From: Persicirhabdus sediminis | GTDB lineage: Bacteria > Verrucomicrobiota > Verrucomicrobiia > Verrucomicrobiales > Akkermansiaceae | Reading direction: 5' to 3' | Assembly: GCF_016595495.1 (NCBI RefSeq) | Contig: NZ_JAENIM010000034.1 | Span: 1-64,000, forward strand | DNA: 64,000 nt | Shown: piece after piece, positions 16,950-26,094 of the stretch | Layout of the letters: every line of letters starts with the position of its first letter | Position numbering within the stretch: position 1 is the stretch's first letter | Notes under the pieces: model-generated | Database searches by the model: none | What the model saw: only the letters and a program-made list of their open reading frames with translations | Told to the model about the DNA's origin: nothing | Position numbers and translations under genes: made by a program

Positions 16950-18536
16950 TTAGGCAAGGCGTGGCAGGAGCCAGCCGAGCAGGTCGCTGATTTTCACGCG
17001 CTCTTGCTCCATGCTATCGCGGTGGCGGATAGTCACGGTGTCTTTGAGGTCTTCGCCACCTTCTTCTCCGAGTGTTTCGAAGTCGATAGTGATGCAGAAT
17101 GGTGTGCCTACTTCGTCTTGGCGACGGTAGCGGCGACCGATGGCTGCAGTGGCGTCGTAGGCGACGTTGACGTGTGGCTGGAGCAGTGCTTGCACTTCTT
17201 TGGCTTTAGCAACGAGCTCTGGCTTGTTTTTGAGAAGTGGCAGGATGGCAGCCTTGATAGGAGCAACGCATGGCTTGAAGCGCATCACGGTGCGGACGTC
17301 TTTTTTGCCACCTTCTTTGGTGAGGTCTTCTACGTCGTAGGCTTCGCAGATCACGGCGAGCACGGTACGGTCGCAGCCAGCTGATGGCTCGACGACGTGC
17401 GGGATGAAGCGCTCTTTGGTTTCCTCGTCGAAGTACTCGAGAGTTTTGCCAGATGCTTCTTGGTGTTTGCCGAGGTCGTAGGCGCCGCGGTAGGCCACAC
17501 CTTCGAGTTCTTGAATGCCGAATGGGAATTCGTATTCGATGTCGTATGTTTTCTCTGAGTAGTGAGCGCGCTCACCATCTGGAACGTCGAGCACGTGGAG
17601 TTTTTCACGCGGCACACCGATTTCTGCGTAGAATGTGAGGCGACGCTCGAGCCATTCTTCAGTCAGCGCGAGGCCATCTTCTGGGCGGCAGAAAAATTCG
17701 ATTTCCATCTGCTCAAACTCACGTGAGCGGAAGGTGAAGTTACGTGGGTTGATCTCGTTACGGAATGCTTTACCAATCTGGGCAATACCAAATGGCAGCT
17801 TCACGCGGGAGATATCGAGCACGTTCTTGTACTGGACAAAAATCGTCTGCGCAGTTTCCGGGCGCAGGTAAGCGACTGCGTTTGGATCATTGTCGTCAGA
17901 GGAAGCTCCCATCTTCGTCTGGAACATGAGGTTGAACTCACGAGCTTCAGTAAGCAGTGAACCATTTTCAGGGTTGTACTGGATGGTATCTACTTCTTCG
18001 CTGGTGCTTTCACCCTGCAGGCTAAGTTTCTTCGGCGCGATCTGCTTATCAGAGAGGAACTGTGCGTAGTACTGTTTGGCAGTTTTGCGCGCTTTGTTTT
18101 CATCTGCATTCGGGCCAGTAACCAGTACTGAGTATGGTTTCTCTACAGAAAATCCACTCTCTTCGTGGCTCGCACCTGTGTAGTGGTAGGCGGTACCGGT
18201 CTGTGGATCGATCTGGTCTGCACGCAGACGTGCTTTTGTCAGCAGACAGTCACACATAGGATCTGAGAATCCACCCACGTGGCCAGATGCAGTGAGTACT
18301 GCCTGGTGAGTAAGGATGGAGCCGTCCATGCCTAGGATGTCGTCGCGCTCTTGCACGTTCTTGCGCCACCAGTAGTCCTTAAGGTTACGCTTCAGCTCTG
18401 CGCCAAGCGGGCCATAGTCCCAGCAGCCGTTAAGGCCACCGTACAGTTCGCCTGATTGAAAGATGAACCCCTTGCGTTTACACAGGGAAACGATTTTTTC
18501 CATCTTCTCTGGATCGGTATTTTCGCGTTCAGCCAT
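16950..18536 (-). CDS. glyQS: Glycyl-tRNA synthetase, single-chain dimeric type
   Basis: Charges tRNA-Gly. Its 528 aa match the alpha2 class of Gram-positives, archaea and many PVC bacteria, not the alpha2-beta2 type. The N-terminal KRKGFIFQSGELYGGLNGCWDYGPLGAELK is characteristic. Class II motif 2 is FRNEINPRNFTFRSREFEQME near residue 265, and motif 3 is PSAGCDRTVLAVICEAY near residue 385. The C-terminal anticodon-binding domain shows VNVAYDATAAIGRRYRRQDEVGTPFC. The start ATG at 18536 is supported by the conserved MEKIVSLCKRKGF shortly after. Confidence 0.96.
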   Translation of the reverse strand: MAERENTDPEKMEKIVSLCKRKGFIFQSGELYGGLNGCWDYGPLGAELKRNLKDYWWRKNVQERDDILGMDGSILTHQAVLTASGHVGGFSDPMCDCLLTKARLRADQIDPQTGTAYHYTGASHEESGFSVEKPYSVLVTGPNADENKARKTAKQYYAQFLSDKQIAPKKLSLQGESTSEEVDTIQYNPENGSLLTEAREFNLMFQTKMGASSDDNDPNAVAYLRPETAQTIFVQYKNVLDISRVKLPFGIAQIGKAFRNEINPRNFTFRSREFEQMEIEFFCRPEDGLALTEEWLERRLTFYAEIGVPREKLHVLDVPDGERAHYSEKTYDIEYEFPFGIQELEGVAYRGAYDLGKHQEASGKTLEYFDEETKERFIPHVVEPSAGCDRTVLAVICEAYDVEDLTKEGGKKDVRTVMRFKPCVAPIKAAILPLLKNKPELVAKAKEVQALLQPHVNVAYDATAAIGRRYRRQDEVGTPFCITIDFETLGEEGGEDLKDTVTIRHRDSMEQERVKISDLLGWLLPRLA

Positions 18537-18699
18537 AGTGCTTATAATTCTTTAATCTTGCCGCGGATACAAGCACCTCAACGGCCTAGGTGCAAGCGAT
18601 CATTCGCCCACTCTGGAAATCCACAGAAAAACAGTATGTATACTAAGTTTTAAACTAAATCACATCACGGAAAAAAATCTCTTTATATATTCTAAAAAT

Positions 18700-18887
18700 G
18701 GGTTATCAATATTCACGTAACCAACGCAGTTCAACGGCAGTTACACCAGGCACTGTTTACCTCCTCTTGTGTGGGAGCTAGAGGACCAAAGGTCAGCAGC
18801 GGCTAGTATAGCGAAAGTTGAACAATTTATGTGGTGGTGCTATTACCCGTGACTGCTAATAGGGGGCGGTTACGGGTATTTTTTTGC
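18700..18887 (+). ncRNA. Candidate small structured RNA ending in a terminator
   Basis: There is no gene on this strand in the 446-bp gap, yet it ends in a strong terminator (18845-18885). A GTTCAAC / GTTGAAC pair (18729-18735 with 18817-18823) closes a domain that contains GACC-AAA-GGTC and GCTA-GTA-TAGC hairpins and a CCTCT / AGAGG pairing. A TATATT at 18686-18691 could be a -10. The 5' end is a guess. Alternatives are a 6S-like RNA, which I cannot confirm, or another palindromic repeat element. Confidence 0.35.
18845..18885 (+). terminator. Strong plus-strand terminator without an upstream gene
   Basis: 12-bp stem ACCCGTGACTGC / GCGGTTACGGGT (with G-T pairs) around a 9-nt loop, then ATTTTTTT. 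No plus-strand gene precedes it, which is the main reason for proposing an RNA here. Confidence 0.75.
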
Positions 18888-18922
18888 CCGCGAATAAGCC
18901 TATTTCCCCGTCACCATGAGAC

Positions 18923-18962
18923 AAAAAAGCCCCAGCACATCCAGCTGGACGTGTGGGACTTG
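18923..18962 (-). terminator. Rho-independent terminator of the sulfatase gene
   Basis: On the minus strand AAGTCCCA and TGGGGCTT flank an inner stem CACGTCC-AGCT-GGATGTG, with one bulged C, followed by six T. It starts 21 bp after the sulfatase stop. Confidence 0.85.
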
Positions 18963-18982
18963 CTTTCAGCTAGTTGCTAAAT

Positions 18983-21604
18983 TCACCACTTTGGCTGCAC
19001 CCGCACGCGCATGAACTGGCGCGACTCGGCATCCACATCCACCATGAGCTGGATCGGCTTACCCTCACCAGAGATCGGGCCAGAGACCACGACCCAGTTG
19101 ACGAGGTCATTTGAGCTTTCCAGCCAGTAATTTCTCATCACTTCACCATTCCAGCTGAGCTGAGCACCATCACCAGTCTTGGCGATTTCTTGGATGGCAA
19201 AAGCCGAATGGCTGTCAGTGGGATCGGTTCCAGCCAGCCACTCGTCGCGATTGCTCACCCCGTCACCATCATCATCGCCCTCAGCTAGCTGCTCACCAGA
19301 TGTGCCAAAATACTTATATTCCCAGCTGTCTGGCAGCTCATTGCCATGGCTATCGTAAGCAAACTGTACCACCTCCAGACGTAGCGATTCATCCAGCTCA
19401 GCAGTCGACTCATCGTCTACTAAGGAAAAGGAAATGCCCGTATTGCCACTCTCAGAAATGGCTAGGCCAATGCCATGGTTAGAGGTAGCGTCATTCAGCC
19501 AGCTAGATACCAGCGGTCGCAGCCAGATAGAACCACCAGCGAAATCCAGCTGGCCAGGTGCCGCTGCAAAAACACCAGCTGACGAAGCATTCGTGCCAAA
19601 ATCGTCTAACTTACCAAAAGCAAATGACGGCTCATTTAGCATATGATCATACAGTGGATATGACCCAGCTGCCGCACTCCACGCTTTACCTAACCAAGCT
19701 AACTCAAGCTCGCTACTATCAGCATTGTTATTAATTCTACCAGTCTGGTGCAGATAGAGATTAGCTGAATGCACGATCCCCTCCGGCAGTGAACTTAGAT
19801 CAAATTTCAAATACACCCGCGCCTTGCGCTGTGTATTACTGCTCGCACGCTCACGGAGAAATAATTCTCCAGCGCTGCCCCAGCTCTCAGCGCCCTCTGC
19901 AGTAGCTGGATCATCAGCCGTACCATTTGTCGCCACCACTACCCATTCAGATGGATAGAGCACAGTAGTCACTGGCTGGCTCAACGCTGGCACCGATGCG
20001 TCATCTGTTGGATCAGTAGCTAGAAGCAACTCAAGCCCATCAGCCCAGCCATCTCCATCACTATCAACCCAAGCTGGCCCAGTACCTGTATCCAGCTGGC
20101 TCAGATAACTTCCAGTTCCCGTCTCATAAATATCCGCAATGCCGTCCCAATCTGAATCTAGCAATGGGTCCACCTCTGGCTCATTAGGCTCAAACACAAT
20201 GCCATTGCTGTAGCCATAATCTTCATCAATCGCCTGCTTCCAGGCTACTAGTGATGCCTTCATCGACTCAACTCTCTCAGGCATCAAATCAGACAGATCT
20301 GTTATTTCGTTAGGATCAGCGCTAACATCGTACAGCTCATAGTCCGCATCCGCCGCTGGCTGGATCAACTTATATTGCTGCTCCACCCAGCTCAGCTGAT
20401 TGCGGAAATCAAAACCAATTGGCTTCGTTCTAGCAGCAAGCTCACCCTCTATCAATGGCCGCAGGGAATTGCCATCAATTGGTTTTTGATCTGCAGGGTA
20501 ATCCAAACCCAACATATCGATAATGGTTGGGTAATAATCACTCGTGCTTGCTATATAGTCAGTCTTTACAGGAGCCTCTATGCCAGCTGGCCAAGTTAAC
20601 AAACCAGGTACGCGCACACCTCCTTCATACAGGTCGCGCTTGCGTCCGCGTAAATCGCCGACTCTACCCGGCGCTGAATCGCCGCCCTCTGGGCCATTGT
20701 CGGAGCAAAACCACATCATCGTATTGTCATAAACTTCCAGCTCACGCAGCCGAGTGCGCAATCGCCCAATCTGCTCGTCCATGTCTCTAATCGCCGCATC
20801 ATACGAGGTAGCTGAATCTTTACCTGCCACACCAGCTGGATCTACCAATGGCTTATGCGGAGTATGAAACCAGATCACTGTGAAAAATGGTTTCCCCTCA
20901 GCCACAGCCGATTCCACAAAAGGAATCACCCTGTCCATCATGATGCGCGAATCATCACCATTCAGATTGTCATCCAGCGCCACCCTCTTTCCCTCCAGAG
21001 CCGTCTGCCAGGAACTCTCGTCATCTGGGCACATCCAGTACGCCGTGCCGTAATAATTTTCATCCTCAAAGCTAACAGGCATATCTAATGAAGCATTTTT
21101 GCGCATCGGCTCGTAAGTTGGCACCTTAGACTCAGTGGCAAAAACAAAATCATATCCGTGCTGCCATGGCGGCGAGTAATGGTTCGTATTGCCAGCTTTA
21201 CCGCGGTTTGCGTCCGTACGCAGAGTCGTCATCGTGCCTAGATGCCACTTGCCAAAATGCCCAGTCGCATAACCTGCCTCCTGCAGCACTTCGGAAAGAA
21301 GGTTTTCCTCCTTCTCAATTCGCCCAACATTTGCCGATGGCACACCCACACGAATTGGGTTCCGCCCAGTTAGACAGCTAGCTCGCGTCGGCGAACAAAC
21401 CGCACTCGCAGAATAAAAACGGGTAAACTCAATCCCCTCAGCCGCCATCTCATCCAGATGTGGCGTTTCAATCCAGCCATCATTATAGCTAGCATCCGCC
21501 CAGCCCATATCATCAGCCATCATCAAAACCACATTCGGCTGCTCAGCTGCCTCCAGCAGCCCAACAGAAACTAACAACAACCCACAACAAATATATTTAT
21601 TCAT
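18983..21604 (-). CDS. Secreted formylglycine sulfatase with DNRLRE-like C-terminal module
   Basis: 873 aa with a signal peptide (MNKYICCGLLLVSVGLLEA). The type I sulfatase domain covers about residues 23-470: NVVLMMADDMGWADASYND binds the metal, and Cys70 in CSPTRASCLTG is the Cys of the C-x-P-x-R motif converted to formylglycine. Next come Asp-rich thrombospondin-3-like segments (DSDWDGIADIYE, DSDGDGWADGLE) and a DNRLRE/CBM96-like beta domain (ARVYLKFDLSSLPEGIVHSANL). The C-terminal FN-like end (YWLESSNDLVNWVVVSG) is common in verrucomicrobial secreted proteins. It probably desulfates an algal or animal polysaccharide. The start is the ATG at 21604. It lies downstream of an ECF sigma/FecR pair and a PEP-CTERM gene. 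Confidence 0.9.
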   Translation of the reverse strand: MNKYICCGLLLVSVGLLEAAEQPNVVLMMADDMGWADASYNDGWIETPHLDEMAAEGIEFTRFYSASAVCSPTRASCLTGRNPIRVGVPSANVGRIEKEENLLSEVLQEAGYATGHFGKWHLGTMTTLRTDANRGKAGNTNHYSPPWQHGYDFVFATESKVPTYEPMRKNASLDMPVSFEDENYYGTAYWMCPDDESSWQTALEGKRVALDDNLNGDDSRIMMDRVIPFVESAVAEGKPFFTVIWFHTPHKPLVDPAGVAGKDSATSYDAAIRDMDEQIGRLRTRLRELEVYDNTMMWFCSDNGPEGGDSAPGRVGDLRGRKRDLYEGGVRVPGLLTWPAGIEAPVKTDYIASTSDYYPTIIDMLGLDYPADQKPIDGNSLRPLIEGELAARTKPIGFDFRNQLSWVEQQYKLIQPAADADYELYDVSADPNEITDLSDLMPERVESMKASLVAWKQAIDEDYGYSNGIVFEPNEPEVDPLLDSDWDGIADIYETGTGSYLSQLDTGTGPAWVDSDGDGWADGLELLLATDPTDDASVPALSQPVTTVLYPSEWVVVATNGTADDPATAEGAESWGSAGELFLRERASSNTQRKARVYLKFDLSSLPEGIVHSANLYLHQTGRINNNADSSELELAWLGKAWSAAAGSYPLYDHMLNEPSFAFGKLDDFGTNASSAGVFAAAPGQLDFAGGSIWLRPLVSSWLNDATSNHGIGLAISESGNTGISFSLVDDESTAELDESLRLEVVQFAYDSHGNELPDSWEYKYFGTSGEQLAEGDDDGDGVSNRDEWLAGTDPTDSHSAFAIQEIAKTGDGAQLSWNGEVMRNYWLESSNDLVNWVVVSGPISGEGKPIQLMVDVDAESRQFMRVRVQPKW

Positions 21605-21647
21605 AAGCACTCGATCTATCAAGCCATGGGAAATCCCCCACCATCAC

Positions 21648-21699
21648 TAAAAAACAAAAAATCCGTGGCCTCAAATACGCATCGCGCTGGGCCACGGAT
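21648..21699 (-). terminator. Terminator after the PEP-CTERM gene
   Basis: 10-bp perfect stem ATCCGTGGCC / GGCCACGGAT with a 19-nt loop, followed on the minus strand by TTTTTGTTTTTT, 10 bp after the stop. The sulfatase gene would then need its own promoter or read-through. Confidence 0.8.
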
Positions 21700-21709
21700 A
21701 TAATAAAAC

Positions 21710-22423
21710 TTACTTACGGCGACGCAGCACCATGGCCAAGCCACCAAGACCAAGTAAAGCAGCGCTGCTAGGCTCAGGAATTGGATCAAAGGTATTCACC
21801 TCTAAAGCGATACCTGTAAAACCAATACCTTGAGAACCACTTTCATCATGACCAACAAATATGCTGAACTCAGAATCACCACCCTCCATCCAAGCTTTTA
21901 CTAATTCAGTAGTATCAATTGACTTTGATTGACCTGCAGCCCAATCACTCCCCTTTACGTCCGCAGAATGGATATAGGAAGGGTCGTCAGATACAGGAGA
22001 ATCTAGATCATACGAAAAAACACCAGATAGCTGGGAAAAAGTAAGCGTTAACGAGTTATTACCATTTAATTGGTGTGATATTGTGAAAACCAAATTGACC
22101 GATTCAATATTATCCACATCAACTGGGGCCTCCAAGTCCGCTATATTGAATACAAAGTTCGCCTTTGATGTGCGAGTCGCAGTACCACCGTTATGCCGAA
22201 TATATAAATCTGCCGCATCAGGATTGTAGAGTTCTTCACCCAATTCTATATCGAATTTATCTACATTATTCGAGTCGCTGTTAGGGTCTACACCCCCACT
22301 GCTAAGCATGCTCGATGCATCCAGATCAATATCAATACGAATCGTCGCCGCGTGCAGCGAAGCCGATGCACAGGCGCTCACTGCCAACGCTGCCAGCAGG
22401 GCTTTTTTATTTTTTATAGTCAT
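21710..22423 (-). CDS. PEP-CTERM protein with DNRLRE-like domain
   Basis: 237 aa. It has a signal peptide (KKALLAALAVSACASASLHA), a beta-rich body resembling a DNRLRE domain (FVFNIADL, NIESVNLVFTISHQL, TTELVKAWMEGG) and a classical PEP-CTERM tail (IPEPSSAALLGLGGLAMVLRRRK). The tail is recognised by an exosortase and marks surface or extracellular proteins. The body resembles the tail module of the neighbouring sulfatase (compare VKAWMEGG with VSSWLND), so the two may be displayed on the same material. Partner exosortase genes are not in this window. Confidence 0.85.
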   Translation of the reverse strand: MTIKNKKALLAALAVSACASASLHAATIRIDIDLDASSMLSSGGVDPNSDSNNVDKFDIELGEELYNPDAADLYIRHNGGTATRTSKANFVFNIADLEAPVDVDNIESVNLVFTISHQLNGNNSLTLTFSQLSGVFSYDLDSPVSDDPSYIHSADVKGSDWAAGQSKSIDTTELVKAWMEGGDSEFSIFVGHDESGSQGIGFTGIALEVNTFDPIPEPSSAALLGLGGLAMVLRRRK

Positions 22424-22623
22424 AGCTTTTATGTGTTATTTCACGCCGCTTTATCGATATAGCCACCCCGTTCAGGTGCAAAAAGATCACACGGCATATT
22501 TATTCATAAAAATAACGACCACATGTTAACAAAAATAGCCTTCAATGTATGACAAGAGGACGAACAACTGTTTCACTTCTATATTATGTAACCCCAGCTA
22601 GCTCCACGCGCACGAAGAGATGA

Positions 22624-24192
22624 CTAGGGCAGTCTGTTATACTGCATCAGGTGGAGAATTTCCTCCTGTTTCAAGGCGCCAGCAAAGAGAAATACCTCAT
22701 CAATAGCTCCTGACATCGCACCGTTAGGGCGCCCAGGCTCACTCTCTACCAATTTACCAAAGCTTAGTGGACGCGCGCCAGACTCCACTGAGCTAGTAGC
22801 CACCTGCGGCGGTACTGAAGGCAAACGATCTAACCGCTTGCCTATGGACTTCCATTCGGAAGTGACCCGCTGGCCATTAATATAGTGCTCGATCTCCGGC
22901 CAACCATTAGCGGCAACGCGACCAGTATAAACGCTGGCGTAGTGGCACCAATCGCCTAAAACAAAATTTTCTACAGGACTATAGCTAACCTGCTTACCTA
23001 TGTTAGTGCCAAACAACCATTGGCCATCATGATCTGGCCGCAGCTCTAACTTCCACTTACTAGCATGCTTCTTATCAGCATTGCGCCCCCAGCTGACGAT
23101 TGTTGATCGGCGTGATGCATCCAGCTTGGCCCAAAAACAAATCGTGCGTGGCGAATCGCCAGCTACTCCATGCCAGTTAGTCACGGCATTCATTCCTTTG
23201 CGACCAAATTTCAAAGCATCGCCAAATGGCCCTTGCTCGACCCAACCACCAGCCTCCACGTCAGGATGATTTTCACTTTCTACCAGCTCAGTACGCAATT
23301 CTGGTAGAATCGGATGGTTGCCACCAGCAAATACACGACCATCAACAATAGACTCAAATGACCACTGCAGATAGAGCAAATCTTCTGGTAATGATTCGAT
23401 GAAATTTCCTCGCTTCAGCGGGATTTCTACCACCTCACCCGCATCATCTATCTTCACCGCCTGACTGCCAGCCAGCTCAAGCGAATGCCCAACAGCTGCA
23501 CCGCTCAGCAAGACGCGACCTTGCACAACGTGAACTTCACGCGCTTCATTTCTAATCGCAGAAACGCCAAACTTTGTGCCCAGATCAACCACACGTAAAT
23601 CGCCAGCTAACACCTCAAATCCGTGGCCAGCTGGTGGCACATCAAAATACGCCGAACCATAATCTAAGCGCAATGCATTCTCAGCCGAGTACTCAAACTT
23701 AGCCGGACCGATCACGTAACCTTGGACACCATTGTCCAATGTGAGCTGCAGAGATCCCTGTGCGAGTTCGATAACAGACCCAACAGATAGACGGCTATTC
23801 TGGCCCTCTTCAGCTGGCTGGCCAGTCCGGTTAATCACAGATCGCGGTGCCATCGTGATCATTGCCGAGCCATCACCCTGACGCGCAAAATGAACAAAGT
23901 ACAAGGCCACACCCAGCAGCAAAAAAATCGCCGCTGCTGCTAGAGAGGAGCGTTTGAAGTTGCGGATTTTTTGACGGCGCAAGACCTCATCAAATGAAAT
24001 CACATCGTTCACAGAAGTCACCTTATAGCTGGCCATTTGCTCAAGCCCACATTGCAGCATCACATGATCTTTATAACTCTCCTGAGCATTCGCATCTACT
24101 AACAACTCGGCCTCCAAACGCACAAGTTCCTCATGGGTGATCACCCCTTCAAACAGATCGTTAATCAGTTCGTCAGTTGGCTTTTTAGACAT
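22624..24192 (-). CDS. FecR-domain anti-sigma-like protein with C-terminal LamG domain
   Basis: 522 aa. The N-terminal cytoplasmic part (ELINDLFEGVITHEELVRLEAELL) resembles the anti-sigma head found with verrucomicrobial ECF factors. One membrane span is SSLAAAAIFLLLGVALYFVHF near residue 90. A FecR-like periplasmic domain with GSAYFDVPPAGHGFEVLAGDLRVVDLGTKFGV follows. A LamG/concanavalin-like domain forms the C-terminal 220 residues (TICFWAKLDASRRSTIVSWG, AIDEVFLFAGALKQEEILHL). The start at the ATG at 24192 gives an 8-bp overlap with the sigma gene, typical of coupled sigma/anti-sigma pairs. It probably senses a surface glycan through the LamG domain. Confidence 0.87.
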   Translation of the reverse strand: MSKKPTDELINDLFEGVITHEELVRLEAELLVDANAQESYKDHVMLQCGLEQMASYKVTSVNDVISFDEVLRRQKIRNFKRSSLAAAAIFLLLGVALYFVHFARQGDGSAMITMAPRSVINRTGQPAEEGQNSRLSVGSVIELAQGSLQLTLDNGVQGYVIGPAKFEYSAENALRLDYGSAYFDVPPAGHGFEVLAGDLRVVDLGTKFGVSAIRNEAREVHVVQGRVLLSGAAVGHSLELAGSQAVKIDDAGEVVEIPLKRGNFIESLPEDLLYLQWSFESIVDGRVFAGGNHPILPELRTELVESENHPDVEAGGWVEQGPFGDALKFGRKGMNAVTNWHGVAGDSPRTICFWAKLDASRRSTIVSWGRNADKKHASKWKLELRPDHDGQWLFGTNIGKQVSYSPVENFVLGDWCHYASVYTGRVAANGWPEIEHYINGQRVTSEWKSIGKRLDRLPSVPPQVATSSVESGARPLSFGKLVESEPGRPNGAMSGAIDEVFLFAGALKQEEILHLMQYNRLP

Positions 24193-24724
24193 TTTGCACA
24201 CTCCTTGCCACTAGTTTTCCGTTGATGCACCGGCGTAAACCCTGCCTGATGCGATACAAGGTTACCCTCAAAACTCCCTCAGATCGATTGATCTCACCCG
24301 CGTACTCACGCAAGCTCATCCGCGAACCATAGCGGGCTTCGATTAAACATCTATCAGGCTCACTCAAGCCGCGTAAGCATTCATCTAATGATTTTAGCCG
24401 GTAATCACTCTCTTCCTCAGAAACATCACACTGCAATGCTAGAAAATCCATCACCCCTTCATCCATGATAGGCACGTCCGCTTTTTTCAGCTTCGCACGC
24501 TGCTTGAGCACCTGAAAACGCGCCACGGTATTCGCCCAAGCACCAAAGTTAGTGCCAAACTCAAACACCTCACGCTTCTCCCACAGAATGATATTTGTTT
24601 CCTGCAAAATATCTGCCACCCCAGAAAAACCCGGCATCATGGAAATAATGTAAGCCTGGATAGAAGCCTGATGCTTAGTTAGCAGACCTACGAAGTCTCG
24701 TTCTTGTTCTGGAGTCAATGCCAT
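24185..24724 (-). CDS. ECF sigma factor, Rhodopirellula/Verrucomicrobium family
   Basis: A 179-aa sigma-70-like factor. Region 2 is visible as DFVGLLTKHQASIQAYIISMMPGFSGVADILQETNIILW, with the PVC-typical substitution of the usual DAEDLVQETF, and FGAWANTVARFQVLK. Region 4 is LSEPDRCLIEARYGSRMSLREYAGEINRSEGVLRVTLYRIR. It overlaps the FecR/LamG gene and heads the cluster sigma - anti-sigma - PEP-CTERM - sulfatase on the minus strand, which it is likely to control. Confidence 0.9.
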   Translation of the reverse strand: MALTPEQERDFVGLLTKHQASIQAYIISMMPGFSGVADILQETNIILWEKREVFEFGTNFGAWANTVARFQVLKQRAKLKKADVPIMDEGVMDFLALQCDVSEEESDYRLKSLDECLRGLSEPDRCLIEARYGSRMSLREYAGEINRSEGVLRVTLYRIRQGLRRCINGKLVARSVQNV

Positions 24725-24941
24725 GGCTTGCGTGGTGTTTATTGCCTGTCCTCATAGCTATACTCAAATCAGCACTAATGTTAACCAATAGTTTTAAAAT
24801 CTATGTCACTAGACTCCTTCCCAACAGAATGCTCAACCCATCAAATTAACCTGTTTAACTCAAACATTCGCTAGATGACTCTTGACCCAACTAGCAGGAA
24901 ATGCACTAATTAGAACAATCCACCACCAGTAAATCTCTATC

Positions 24942-26072
24942 ATGAACAGCCCAACAGACGCTAGCAACGATCACTTTGTCAAAAACGCGATTGAAGCCGC
25001 TATCAAAATCAGTGTGCTCGCACTAATGGCCATCTGGTCGTTCAATATCATCCAACCATTCATGATGCCGGTCCTCTGGGCGATTATCATTGCGGTTACT
25101 TTTACCCCTCTAATGGGCAAACTAACCGCTATGCTAGGTGGTCGCCGAAAGCTCGCATGTACGCTTTTCACACTGATTGCCGTTGCCGCGCTCATCATGC
25201 CGGTCGTCTTACTAGCTGAATCATCATTAGAGGCCGTGCAGTGGTTAGCTAAGAACCTCAAAGCTGGCGGGCTAGACCTACCACCAGCTACAGAAAAAGT
25301 AGAAAACATCCCAGTCATTGGCAAAAAAATCGCTAACATCTGGAACATGGCCTCCACCGATATCAAGGAAGCCATCGAAAATACCAATCCCTTTGCGCAA
25401 AACTTAGCCACCTCCATCCTCGGATCTATCAAAGGCGGTGTATTTGCTATTCTTCAGTTTGTCATTTCCTTCATTATCGCTGGCATCTTTATGGTCTCTC
25501 CAGATAAAGGACGCGCAGCTGCTAGCAAAGTCATCAGCGCCATCGCTGGCCCTAAAGGTGTCGAGTTTACCGACCTCACCACCGCTACCATCCGTGGCGT
25601 GATGAAAGGTGTTGTTGGAGTTGCCCTCATCCAGGCCGTGCTCGCCACTATTGGCATGGTCGCCGTCGATGTGCCAGCTGCTGGTCTCTTCGGTCTCGCC
25701 GTAATGATGTGTGCGATCATGCAGCTTCCACCAATCCTCATCTTGGGACCAGTGGCCGCCTACGTATTCTCTACCAACAGCAGTACCGCTGCCACTATTT
25801 TCCTCATCTGGGCGCTCATCATTAACTTTGGTGATGGAGTTCTCAAGCCACTGCTCATGTCGCGCGGTGTTGATACCCCAATGCTCGTTATCCTTCTCGG
25901 CGCCATTGGCGGCATGATCCTATCAGGTCTTGTTGGACTATTCGTTGGCGCAGTCGTTCTCTCTATCATGTACACCATCTTCATGGCTTGGGTGAATGAG
26001 AAAGACGCTGCTATTAATAACAAGGATACTAGCTCCGAAGAAGCTGCGCAAGACGACGCTGAGCCAGCCTAA
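24942..26072 (+). CDS. AI-2E family permease (YdiK/PerM-like)
   Basis: A 376-aa inner-membrane protein with about seven to eight hydrophobic spans, a charged N-terminus and an acidic Ala/Glu-rich C-terminal tail. The AI-2E transporter domain shows FMMPVLWAIIIAVTFTPL, IPVIGKKIANIW, and the C-terminal GDGVLKPLLMSRGVDTPMLVILLGAIGGM, which matches the conserved P-x-hydrophobic block. The substrate is unknown; members export AI-2, ions or small molecules. It is 22 bp upstream of the outer membrane factor gene, as the first gene of an efflux-type operon. Confidence 0.88.
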   Translation: MNSPTDASNDHFVKNAIEAAIKISVLALMAIWSFNIIQPFMMPVLWAIIIAVTFTPLMGKLTAMLGGRRKLACTLFTLIAVAALIMPVVLLAESSLEAVQWLAKNLKAGGLDLPPATEKVENIPVIGKKIANIWNMASTDIKEAIENTNPFAQNLATSILGSIKGGVFAILQFVISFIIAGIFMVSPDKGRAAASKVISAIAGPKGVEFTDLTTATIRGVMKGVVGVALIQAVLATIGMVAVDVPAAGLFGLAVMMCAIMQLPPILILGPVAAYVFSTNSSTAATIFLIWALIINFGDGVLKPLLMSRGVDTPMLVILLGAIGGMILSGLVGLFVGAVVLSIMYTIFMAWVNEKDAAINNKDTSSEEAAQDDAEPA

Positions 26073-26094
26073 CTAACCTTTTCACCCACTTCAC

